Shown one piece after another: positions 26,388 through 32,715 of a DNA stretch of 52,583 bases. The DNA lies in the NCBI GenBank assembly GCA_001917125.1, contig MNTU01000045.1, positions 1-52,583 on the forward strand, written 5' to 3'. Under the pieces are notes generated by a model. The model worked only from the letters and a program-made list of their open reading frames with translations, made no database searches and had not been told where the DNA came from. The position numbers and the translations under genes were made by a program. The DNA comes from Azospirillum sp. 47_25 (GTDB lineage: Bacteria > Pseudomonadota > Alphaproteobacteria > RF32 > CAG-239). How positions within the stretch are numbered: the first letter of the stretch is position 1; the number at the start of each line of letters is the position of its first letter.

Positions 26388-27939
26388 AGATCACTTTTTG
26401 CCGGTTCGGCAAGCGGATTTCCGAAGTTTGCAGGTTATTCTTTTTTGATTTGCCCGGTCGGCTTTTTTTTCGAGCGGACAGAACATCCTGAACAATATGA
26501 TCTTTCTGTTCGGAAATTTGCTGCCAAGTCAGATTTTCGCGTACATAACGGTGACCGTTTTCGGCAATCTTCTGCCGCAGCTCTTCATTGTTCAGCAACA
26601 GCTTGAGCGCTTTAACCTGGCGCCAGCGGTCAGTCTCCTGCGAGGGAGCGTAAATGCCGATGGCTTTGCCGTAATCCTGGTTATCATCGCGGATATCGGC
26701 GCAGTGAGCAAAGTCGTTGAAACCGCTGCGTCCGACAATAACGGCCGTTTTGCAGCCCATCGCTTCAATCGGAACCATGCCGAAAGCTTCATTTAAGCTG
26801 GACATGACGAAAATGGAAGAAACGTTATAAACGCGGGCCATTTCTTTTTGATTCAGAGACGGCAGGAAAATAACGCGGTCTTCAACATCTTTCAGAATTT
26901 CACGGCATTCCTGAGTAACCGGGTTGCCGATTTCGCCGCTGACCATAAAGATAACCGAGGGGTCATCTTTCATAATTTCGGCCATGGAGCGCGACAGTTC
27001 GCTGAACCCTTTGTCGCGGACAACGCGTCCCAGAGAGGAAACGACTTTTTTATCTGTCAGGTCGATGCTGCGTTCTTCATTATAGATGTTTTTATAGTCA
27101 AAATGATATTTCAGTTTGTGCAGGTTCTGCGGTGACAGCGGTTTGAAAATTTCATCATTGTAACCGGGAGGAATAATGGTGATTTTGTTCAAATCGGCCA
27201 GATAGGGCTCTGCCAGCAGGCGGGTTTGTTCGTCCGGCGAGGTGGCAATGATAATGTCCGATTTGTGAAAAGCGAAAGTTTCGTGTTTGATGCGCTGTTC
27301 AAAATTGTGCCATTTCCATTCTTCTTCGCTGATGTTTCCGGCCTGATACTGCGGCAGGTTGCGTTCGTATTTTTTGTGGCCGAGGGAGTGGCTGGTCACC
27401 AGCATGACCGGGCGGCGGCCGGTTTCCTGTTCAATTTTGGAACAGAGCATATCGGCTGCGAGCATACCGTCGCGGTAATGGCCTTCAACAACTTCAATGC
27501 GGTCGATGCAGTCTTCTTTTTTGTAGAAGTCATACAGATTATTGATGATTTCAGGCAGCAGGGGAACGATTTCTTCTTTGGGAACAAAGTTGAAATGTCC
27601 GCCGGCGGGAACACGGAGAACCCGGCTGCGGATAACGGAACTGTCATGCCACTGCTGTTCAATCGTGTAGTTAATGTCTTTTCCGAGGTCATGCGGGGTG
27701 CCGCCGAACTGCGGGCAAATCCGCGGATCTACGCGGCGGGTTATCAAATCGACATCATAGTTATTGGAGTTGGCAGCCAGAGCCTTAACGTAATAAACCT
27801 GTCCGCCGGTATCCTGTCCGGTAATAACTTTTTTTGAAATTACTTTAGAGGTCGGGTAACCTTTTTCATCCAGCTCAAAGCCGAAGTCACCCTCAACCAA
27901 GCCATGCGTAGAAAACATGACTTTTAATTTTTTTGCCAT
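26386..27939 (-). CDS. Sucrose-phosphate-synthase-like glycosyltransferase (GT4)
   Basis: 517 residues, GT-B fold, family GT4. The N-terminal half resembles sucrose-phosphate and mannosylfructose-phosphate synthases: TGQDTGGQVYYVKALA, DVDLITRRVDPR, VVEGHYRDGMLAADMLC, TSHSLGHKKYERN and IKHETFAFHKSDIIIATS. The C-terminal half has SLGRVVRDKGFSELS and donor-site NEAFGMVPIEAMG. It may make a compatible-solute or surface disaccharide; no phosphatase partner is beside it. The last 25 residues are Lys-rich and unlike the family. Its ribosome-binding site overlaps a hairpin (27953-27978). Confidence 0.82.
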   Translation of the reverse strand: MAKKLKVMFSTHGLVEGDFGFELDEKGYPTSKVISKKVITGQDTGGQVYYVKALAANSNNYDVDLITRRVDPRICPQFGGTPHDLGKDINYTIEQQWHDSSVIRSRVLRVPAGGHFNFVPKEEIVPLLPEIINNLYDFYKKEDCIDRIEVVEGHYRDGMLAADMLCSKIEQETGRRPVMLVTSHSLGHKKYERNLPQYQAGNISEEEWKWHNFEQRIKHETFAFHKSDIIIATSPDEQTRLLAEPYLADLNKITIIPPGYNDEIFKPLSPQNLHKLKYHFDYKNIYNEERSIDLTDKKVVSSLGRVVRDKGFSELSRSMAEIMKDDPSVIFMVSGEIGNPVTQECREILKDVEDRVIFLPSLNQKEMARVYNVSSIFVMSSLNEAFGMVPIEAMGCKTAVIVGRSGFNDFAHCADIRDDNQDYGKAIGIYAPSQETDRWRQVKALKLLLNNEELRQKIAENGHRYVRENLTWQQISEQKDHIVQDVLSARKKSRPGKSKKNNLQTSEIRLPNRQKVI

Positions 27940-27952
27940 AATTTATAATTCT

Positions 27953-27978
27953 CCATAAATTGTTGTGTAAATTTATGG
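27953..27978 (-). promoter_or_regulatory. Hairpin overlapping the glycosyltransferase ribosome-binding site
   Basis: CCATAAATT (27953-27961) and AATTTATGG (27970-27978) form a 9-bp stem with an 8-nt loop. On the minus strand the second arm ends in GG of the GGAG site that serves the start codon at 27939, so folding would partly hide it. Confidence 0.4.
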
Positions 27979-28069
27979 GATAAATGTAGCAATTATTCCG
28001 CGCGAATCAAGCGATTTAAAGCGCGTGAATATTTTTTGTTTATAACTTGGTATTTTTCTAAGAATACGG

Positions 28070-28924
28070 TTAAAGATTGAAGATGTCGGCATAAGCGAAG
28101 GACAGGCCTATCATAAAATTGCTGCCTGCCGCGCTTGCTTCGCGGGAACGGGCCTCAAAATAGCTGACATAAGGGGCTATACTCAAGTCCTTGTGGATTT
28201 TGACATCCATACGGCCGGTCAGGTTAAATTCATATTTGAAATCGGTTCCGACGTAACGACTGTAAAGAAAGTAGTCGCGGAAATAGCTTTCGAGCTGGAA
28301 TTTTATGCCGTCGCGAAGCGGGTATTCGGCACGAATGCCGATTTCGTAAGCGGTTTTGGTATCGCTGCGGCTGTAGGTCATGTCGAGTTCTTCGACGGCG
28401 GCGACGTAAAGCTCTTTGATATATTGTCCGTTGAACAGCTTAAGGCCGCCTTTGCTGCGCAGTGTTTTGTTGCGGGGGGCATCATTGTTGGCGGTGAATT
28501 CGGTTTGGTAGCCCAGACTGCCGAAAGGGCCGACGTCGGCTTCGCCGTATTTCCACATTTTGCGCGCGTAATCGCTGGTTAAAAGGATTTTATCGGCGTT
28601 TTCGGAGGAGGTGGTTGAGCCGTCGGCTTTTTTGAGTCTGGTTTTGCCGTATTCCATATAAACGGAATTGTTCCATTGATAATCCGGCTGTTCATATTCG
28701 AGAATGAAGTCAAATACGCCTTTGAACAAGGTTTCGCTGTCTGAACTGAGCTGGGTGTTGGGCGAATTCTGATATTGTTCGGCATGCGAAACCGAGGTGG
28801 AAGACATTTCCAGTGCAACACGCCGGAAGTTGGCGCGCAGGCCGTTGTTCTCGTTATCTTCATCAGCCAGTGCCGGGCTGCATAACAGGCAGAAGGCCCA
28901 GACCAATAATGTTTTGTGCCGCAT
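28070..28924 (-). CDS. Predicted outer-membrane beta-barrel protein
   Basis: 284 residues. A signal peptide MRHKTLLVWAFCLLCSPALA is followed by an acidic mature start. The rest alternates polar and hydrophobic residues with many Tyr and Phe, as in LESYFRDYFLYSRYVGTDFKYEFNLTGRMDVKI, typical of a small beta-barrel; it ends IFNL. No family can be named with confidence. GGAGAG precedes the ATG. It stands alone, upstream of the tRNA gene and read in the opposite direction. Confidence 0.7.
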   Translation of the reverse strand: MRHKTLLVWAFCLLCSPALADEDNENNGLRANFRRVALEMSSTSVSHAEQYQNSPNTQLSSDSETLFKGVFDFILEYEQPDYQWNNSVYMEYGKTRLKKADGSTTSSENADKILLTSDYARKMWKYGEADVGPFGSLGYQTEFTANNDAPRNKTLRSKGGLKLFNGQYIKELYVAAVEELDMTYSRSDTKTAYEIGIRAEYPLRDGIKFQLESYFRDYFLYSRYVGTDFKYEFNLTGRMDVKIHKDLSIAPYVSYFEARSREASAAGSNFMIGLSFAYADIFNL

Positions 28925-29041
28925 GTTTCAATCTCTCCTTAAGTCTATAACTTAATTATCTAAGCTAGATAATCACGGAAAAGGAGAATGCAAGGCGGGG
29001 CAAAAAGATTGTGCAATAAACATTAATTTTAAAAATAGCTA

Positions 29042-29070
29042 TTGACAAGGCGGGAAGAATTTATTATTAA
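29042..29070 (+). promoter_or_regulatory. Promoter of the tRNA-Met gene
   Basis: TTGACA at 29042-29047 is separated by exactly 17 bp from TATTAA at 29065-29070, about 17 nt before the tRNA 5' end. It is a strong sigma-70 type match. Confidence 0.7.
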
Positions 29071-29086
29071 ATAGCTCGAACCCGAT

Positions 29087-29163
29087 GGCGGGGTAGCTCA
29101 GTTGGTTAGAGCAGCGGAATCATAATCCGCGTGTCGACGGTTCGAATCCGCCCCTCGCTACCA
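29087..29163 (+). tRNA. tRNA-Met (anticodon CAU)
   Basis: 77 nt with encoded CCA. The acceptor GGCGGGG pairs with CCTCGCT (two G-U pairs). The D-arm GCTC/GAGC, the anticodon stem GCGGA/TCCGC with loop ATCATAA (CAU), and a T-arm GACGG/CCGCC with one A-C mismatch complete the cloverleaf. The body matches alphaproteobacterial elongator tRNA-Met. tRNA-Ile2, which also has CAU, cannot be fully excluded. The final 20 nt are the left attachment site of the integrated element, so the 3' end may have been replaced by element DNA, which would explain the T-stem mismatch and G-U pairs. Confidence 0.93.
29144..29163 (+). repeat. Left attachment site (attL)
   Basis: The tRNA 3' end including CCA, identical for 20 nt to 34637-34656. 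Confidence 0.9.
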
Positions 29164-29180
29164 TTGCGTAAAAATTAAGC

Positions 29181-29218
29181 AAAAACAGTCACTTAGTGTG
29201 GCTGTTTTTCTTTTTTTT
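29181..29218 (+). terminator. Element-borne terminator of the tRNA
   Basis: AAAAACAGTCAC pairs with GTGGCTGTTTTT (one G-U pair) and is followed by C and eight T. It lies 18 nt after the tRNA, inside the element, and stands in for the host terminator displaced to 34661. Confidence 0.85.
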
Positions 29219-29276
29219 AAGGCATTTTGTAATAGTATTTTGTATTACTGAATTGTAGTAATTTTGTGCATAACTT

Positions 29277-29828
29277 TTATTTGATTAAATTATAAATAGT
29301 TTGTCTGGTGATGCCGTAATGTTTAGCTAACAGAGAGATATTAGTTTTTCGGTTATTCACCACCGCTTTAATCTCTTGGATTTGTTTGTCTGAAAGTTTT
29401 TTCTTTCCTCCCTTGTATTTTCCTTTAGCTTTAGCGATAGCAATTCCTTCTTTCTGTCGTTCTAAGATAATGGCTCTTTCAAACTCAGAGATTGCTCCAA
29501 GCATTGTTAGCATAAGTTTTTGGAATGCATCGGTTTGTTTGTTATTGTTGAAAGTCATATTTTCTTTGTGGAATGTAATAGATGCTCCCTTTTGTAAAAT
29601 TGTATCTATGAGTTTCAAAAGGTCTTGTACGTTTCTGGCAAGTCTATCCATTGAGTGAACGTTAATAACATCACCGCTTCTTAGATTATCAAGCATAGCT
29701 TGTAATTGAGGTCTGTTTGTATCTTTACCGGATAATTTGTCTTCATATTCTCTATCGCAGGGAATGTTAAGTAATTGTCTGTCTGTGTTTTGTAGTGTGG
29801 TGCTTACTCTGATATAGTTAAAAATCAT
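29277..29828 (-). CDS. Serine recombinase (resolvase/invertase family)
   Basis: 183 residues. The catalytic domain has nucleophile Ser9 in YIRVST, Arg62/Arg65 in SMDRLARN, and FQKLMLTMLGAISEFERAII. A long helix ERQKEGIAIAKAKGKYKGGKK leads to a C-terminal helix-turn-helix (about 145-183). This is the full Hin/Tn3-resolvase layout. It is the gene nearest the tRNA border, so it could resolve multimers or invert a segment; no clear pair of crossover sites was found. A second recombinase in so small an element suggests a job distinct from integration. Confidence 0.93.
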   Translation of the reverse strand: MIFNYIRVSTTLQNTDRQLLNIPCDREYEDKLSGKDTNRPQLQAMLDNLRSGDVINVHSMDRLARNVQDLLKLIDTILQKGASITFHKENMTFNNNKQTDAFQKLMLTMLGAISEFERAIILERQKEGIAIAKAKGKYKGGKKKLSDKQIQEIKAVVNNRKTNISLLAKHYGITRQTIYNLIK

Positions 29829-29885
29829 GTTATATCTCCATTAAAACGAATCTGTAAAATCTATATTTAAGATTATATATTACAT

Positions 29886-29924
29886 ATGTAAAAATACAAG
29901 GATTATTCCATTATGTTTTTACAT
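29886..29924. repeat. Imperfect inverted repeat upstream of the serine recombinase
   Basis: ATGTAAAAATA (29886-29896) faces TATGTTTTTACAT (29912-29924), 58-96 bp before the recombinase start. The position fits a res site or recombinase operator. The repeat is short and A/T-rich, so this is weak. Confidence 0.3.
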
Positions 29925-29970
29925 TTTTAGGAGCGTCAAAATGGAGTACAGTTGGATTTGACAACAAAAA

Positions 29971-29991
29971 AGCCGGAGATTAACTCCGGCT
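29971..29991. terminator. Intrinsic terminator after the larger lipoprotein gene
   Basis: The 8-bp stem AGCCGGAG/CTCCGGCT has T-rich tails on both sides. On the minus strand six T follow, 20 nt after the stop codon of the 30011-30706 gene. Confidence 0.85.
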
Positions 29992-30010
29992 ATTTTTTAA
30001 GTTAGTATAT

Positions 30011-30706
30011 TTATTTTAATTTGGTTTTGATTTCTTTAGCGTCGCTATTAATTCTAAGACGTATTTTTTCTAAAGCATGTCGAATATTATCAGCAGCAAC
30101 TTTTCGATGTGCAGAAGCAGAGTATCCCCAATACATTGCTATGTAGCATTCATCTGTTGAGTTTTCGACATATCTTTTTATTAATTCCTTTTTCTTATTC
30201 CATATTTCAACTTCAATTTCTAAAGATTGAGAAATTTTATTGATAGGGTAACCTAAAAAATTAATTGTATATAATGTTAATGTAGAGGTTATAGCATAAA
30301 AAGGAGAAATATTATTTTCTCTATATCCAAGTTTTAGTGTTATGTAACCTTTTTTTTCTCCATAAGGAGATGTTATATTTTCTTTTACTTCTTTTTGAAA
30401 AATATTAATGACATCATATACACGTATATCTTTATGATATGTTCCTTCTATTGCTGTTGTTTGTAGCCATCCTGCCCAGTTGTTTTGTCCGTAGCCAGAC
30501 CCGAAATTATTTGCATAACCGCTATAAGTGCCAGCTGTATATGTTGCCTCCAAGTTATTAAGGCTGACAACAGGTTCTAATGCGGGTAATAAATTAGAGT
30601 TAGGGACAATGGCTGGATTGACATCATGGTAAGTTATTGATTTACAAGAACATAAACACAAGACAATTAATGGTATGATTTTTTTATAGATAGTCTTTTG
30701 CTTCAT
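30011..30706 (-). CDS. Hypothetical lipoprotein carried by the element
   Basis: 231 residues. A Lys-rich N-terminus and hydrophobic stretch end in the lipobox LCSC with Cys21, so it should be a membrane-anchored lipoprotein. The mature part holds a Gly/Asn/Tyr-rich segment (about 60-80: YSGYANNFGSGYGQNNWAGW), then a mixed alpha/beta region ending in KVAADNIRHALEKIRLRI. No family is recognised. The ribosome-binding site AAGGATAT lies in a 12-nt stretch (30713-30724) also found in the leader RNA at 31162-31173. It is one of two lipoproteins in the element, each with its own terminator. Confidence 0.75.
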   Translation of the reverse strand: MKQKTIYKKIIPLIVLCLCSCKSITYHDVNPAIVPNSNLLPALEPVVSLNNLEATYTAGTYSGYANNFGSGYGQNNWAGWLQTTAIEGTYHKDIRVYDVINIFQKEVKENITSPYGEKKGYITLKLGYRENNISPFYAITSTLTLYTINFLGYPINKISQSLEIEVEIWNKKKELIKRYVENSTDECYIAMYWGYSASAHRKVAADNIRHALEKIRLRINSDAKEIKTKLK

Positions 30707-30755
30707 TTTTGATATATCCTTAAAGTTTTTATTTTGTGATTAAGGGCAGAAAAAG

Positions 30756-30780
30756 CAGACAGGGCGAATCGCCCTGTCTG
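30756..30780. terminator. Intrinsic terminator after the TRL-like gene
   Basis: The 10-bp stem CAGACAGGGC/GCCCTGTCTG with a 5-nt loop is followed on the minus strand by CTTTTTC, 10 nt after the stop codon of the TRL-like gene. Confidence 0.8.
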
Positions 30781-30789
30781 TTTGTCGTA

Positions 30790-31086
30790 TTAGTAACCGT
30801 AAACACGGATACAATAGCGTTGTGCTAAAATATAGTTTTGATAGTTATAGTCATAATTTGTCAGTTTAGTAATACGACCATTTTTAACCGCGTTTGTTAG
30901 TTTCATATCTCCGAAAGGCCCAATTAGCCCCAAAACAGAAAGAGAACAGCTTTCTCCTTCTTTCAGATTATCAATATTTGAATAATCCATATCTTTTAAT
31001 TCAATGGTATGCATAACCGGTGTGTGAGTAACAGCACAAGCAGATAAGCTGAAAATCAGAGCTAAGGTTAAAAATATTTTTTTCAT
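30790..31086 (-). CDS. TRL-like lipoprotein
   Basis: 98 residues. A signal sequence ends in the lipobox LSAC with Cys17. The mature part has the TRL-family pattern: CSLSVLGLIGPFGDMKLTNA, then VKNGRITKLTNYDYNY. TRL proteins are small presumed lipoproteins, first noted in loci rich in tRNA genes, with unknown function; finding one in a tRNA-borne element fits that history. The start codon is the exact left edge of a conserved structured leader (31087 to about 31328) whose fold includes this gene's AAAGGA site, so expression is probably controlled there. Confidence 0.8.
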   Translation of the reverse strand: MKKIFLTLALIFSLSACAVTHTPVMHTIELKDMDYSNIDNLKEGESCSLSVLGLIGPFGDMKLTNAVKNGRITKLTNYDYNYQNYILAQRYCIRVYGY

Positions 31087-31112
31087 ACGATTAACATCCT
31101 TTAGTCATAGTT

Positions 31113-31144
31113 AAAACAAAACCCGCTCTTTAAGAAAAGGCGGG
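31113..31144 (-). terminator. Terminator competing with the leader pseudoknot, copy 1
   Basis: On the minus strand CCCGC (31144-31140) pairs with GCGGG (31126-31122), followed by TTTTGTTTT. Three bases (31142-31144) are also needed by the leader helix 31142-31151/31211-31220, so the two structures exclude each other in part. Confidence 0.65.
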
Positions 31145-31335
31145 CGGATGTTAGAAAACCGTATATCCTTAAACGGCTCGGCTTATTCAGCACATAGCCT
31201 TATTTAGCCGACATCCGCCCTAAAGGACAGAAATCGGCATATAACGTTTTAAGTCGCTATGCAGACGACTAAGGATATGAAAGGGTTTTCTAAGCCCTAG
31301 GCCGTATTCTTTTCTAAGGAATACAACCTGATTAA

Positions 31336-31363
31336 ACATTAGCAGAATTTGATTAGTATTCAA
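31336..31363 (-). promoter_or_regulatory. Putative promoter of leader copy 1
   Basis: On the minus strand TTGAAT (31363-31358), a 16-bp spacer, then extended -10 TGCTAATGT ending at 31336. Copy 2 keeps the same elements and spacing (TTGATT at 35152-35147, TAATGT at 35130-35125). Predicted start is near 31328. Confidence 0.45.
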
Positions 31364-31551
31364 GAAAAATGTTTGTTTATATTGTTGAGATTAAGATGCC
31401 GTTTCCGTCTCATTTTAAAGCCGTAGGCGCGTTTTTTTATGTTTTTTGGAGGATATAGCGGAACGATAAATTTTCCTCTCTACAGCTAGAAAACGGGCAG
31501 AAAATACGCATAAAGAAAGGCAACCTTTATACAGTTAAATCAATCCGTTAA

Positions 31552-31698
31552 CATCCTTATATTAAGAAAAATAAAAGGTAAAATCCGACTAAAAAACAGC
31601 GGCGAGATAAATCCCACCGCTATTATTGATAAATTATTGATTTTTAAATGTATTTTCGTTGAAAGGTTGTATTGTTTTTAGTTCTTAATATAAGGATG
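31552..31698 (-). repeat. 17-bp inverted repeat enclosing a terminator, downstream of rep
   Basis: CATCCTTATATTAAGAA (31552-31568) is the exact reverse complement of 31682-31698. Inside, on the minus strand, AGCGG/CCGCT (31621-31617 and 31602-31598) followed by GTTTTTT forms the likely rep terminator. GGTTGT/ACAACC flanking one arm would make a pseudoknot. It may be a diverged relative of the leader RNA, a replication origin, or a replication-control RNA. The rest of 31370-31755 holds no gene that I can see. Confidence 0.55.
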
Positions 31699-31755
31699 TG
31701 AAAGCTATAAACAACCGAAGGAAGGACAAGCCCTTAAGAAAAAGTATAGTTTTCT

Positions 31756-32715
31756 CTAGGACTTCGTTCTCTTTAAAGCCGCTTTTACTGTTTCTTTGTA
31801 TTCGTCATACAGCTCTTTCCCTTTCTTTTGCAAGTCTTTTGATATGTAAATATCTCCTCTTTGTGGGGATGTTTTACAAATATATGAAGCCCACCCTAAC
31901 GGGTGATATGGTAATATAATTTTAAGGGCTGTCTTAACAAGAGGATGATTATTATAGTCTTTTCCGAGAGCGGCTTTAATTAGTATGTTTTCAATAAATC
32001 GACGTTTAGTGTTATGTATAGATAAATCTTCGGCTGTTATTTTCATCATCCCGTGTATGTGTATCAGGTCAGAGCTTTTTTTGCTTTCTTCTACAACAAA
32101 CATATAAGGGATATTATGGTTAAATTCCTGTTCCAGTTTCTTTATAGGTCTAGAAAGTATATTGCGCCGGATATAATCAGCCCTTTTGTTTGGATGTAGA
32201 GTTTTATATTTTTGAATATTATAAAGCTTTTTTATATCTAATAATAAAGTGAAGGCTATACAGTCAAAGGATACAAGAGAGCGGTTAGGGGTTATATTGC
32301 CGTTCTCATCTATTGCTTTAATAATAAAATCTCCAAAATATCCTGATTTTGCACTTGTATTAATAAATCGGTTGATATTTGTATTTTGAGGCGATAGGTA
32401 AGGGGCTTTAATGGCTGTATCATATAGATAATCAGCACAAAAGGATATTCTCTCTTCAATAGTTAAATGTTTCCATGCTTTAGGGGCTTTTAATGACTGA
32501 TAAATACTAGTATTAATTTTATAGTTATTATTAGGATTTGATGTGTATTTATTATAATAATCTATAATATCTAATAATACTAAAGAGGGGGTACAATCAT
32601 TTTTACCCGTGCTAATCACCGCATCAGCCCATAAATCATTGTATTGCGCTATTGTCTTAGATATATTTTTCGTCAATATTTTGCTCCCTAATTTCCGGTT
32701 TTGTTTCTTCGTCAT
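31756..32715 (-). CDS. HUH-type rolling-circle replication initiator (Rep-like)
   Basis: 319 residues. IPYMFVVEESKKSSDLIHIHGMMKI has the two metal-binding histidines (His219, His221) of a HUH nuclease after a beta-strand, and WASYICK (about 275-281) fits motif III, YxxK, with catalytic Tyr278. Order and spacing match single-tyrosine Rep proteins of plasmids and filamentous-phage-like elements. No helicase domain is present. It overlaps the integrase gene by 59 nt in another frame, and its ribosome-binding site is weak, so coupling to integrase translation is likely. Overall similarity to a named family is not obvious; the call rests on the motifs. Confidence 0.7.
   Translation of the reverse strand: MTKKQNRKLGSKILTKNISKTIAQYNDLWADAVISTGKNDCTPSLVLLDIIDYYNKYTSNPNNNYKINTSIYQSLKAPKAWKHLTIEERISFCADYLYDTAIKAPYLSPQNTNINRFINTSAKSGYFGDFIIKAIDENGNITPNRSLVSFDCIAFTLLLDIKKLYNIQKYKTLHPNKRADYIRRNILSRPIKKLEQEFNHNIPYMFVVEESKKSSDLIHIHGMMKITAEDLSIHNTKRRFIENILIKAALGKDYNNHPLVKTALKIILPYHPLGWASYICKTSPQRGDIYISKDLQKKGKELYDEYKETVKAALKRTKS

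Larger units (their letters stand above)
31084..31369 (-). ncRNA. Conserved structured leader RNA candidate, copy 1
   Basis: Non-coding repeat, near-identical to 34871-35159. On the minus strand it runs from a likely promoter to the TRL-like start codon. Pairings: GGGCGGATGT (31142-31151) with 31211-31220; TTAGAAAACC (31151-31160) with 31284-31293; ATATCCTTA (31163-31171) with 31270-31278; TCCTTTA (31097-31103) with 31221-31227. The first crosses the second and third, making a pseudoknot. The last helix holds the ribosome-binding site. Hairpins lie at 31253-31269 and 31304-31324. An intrinsic terminator (31113-31144) overlaps the first helix. No known riboswitch consensus is evident. Confidence 0.75.

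Noticed and set aside
29277..30010. Invertible DNA switch controlled by the serine recombinase
   Set aside because: Only a short A/T-rich inverted repeat is present upstream. No pair of longer matching sites in inverted orientation was found in the element.
31084..31369. Integron attC site or MITE as an explanation of the repeat
   Set aside because: No integron core-site pair at the ends, no terminal inverted repeats and no target duplication. The edge falls exactly on start codons in both copies, and a promoter, terminator and ribosome-binding site are retained.
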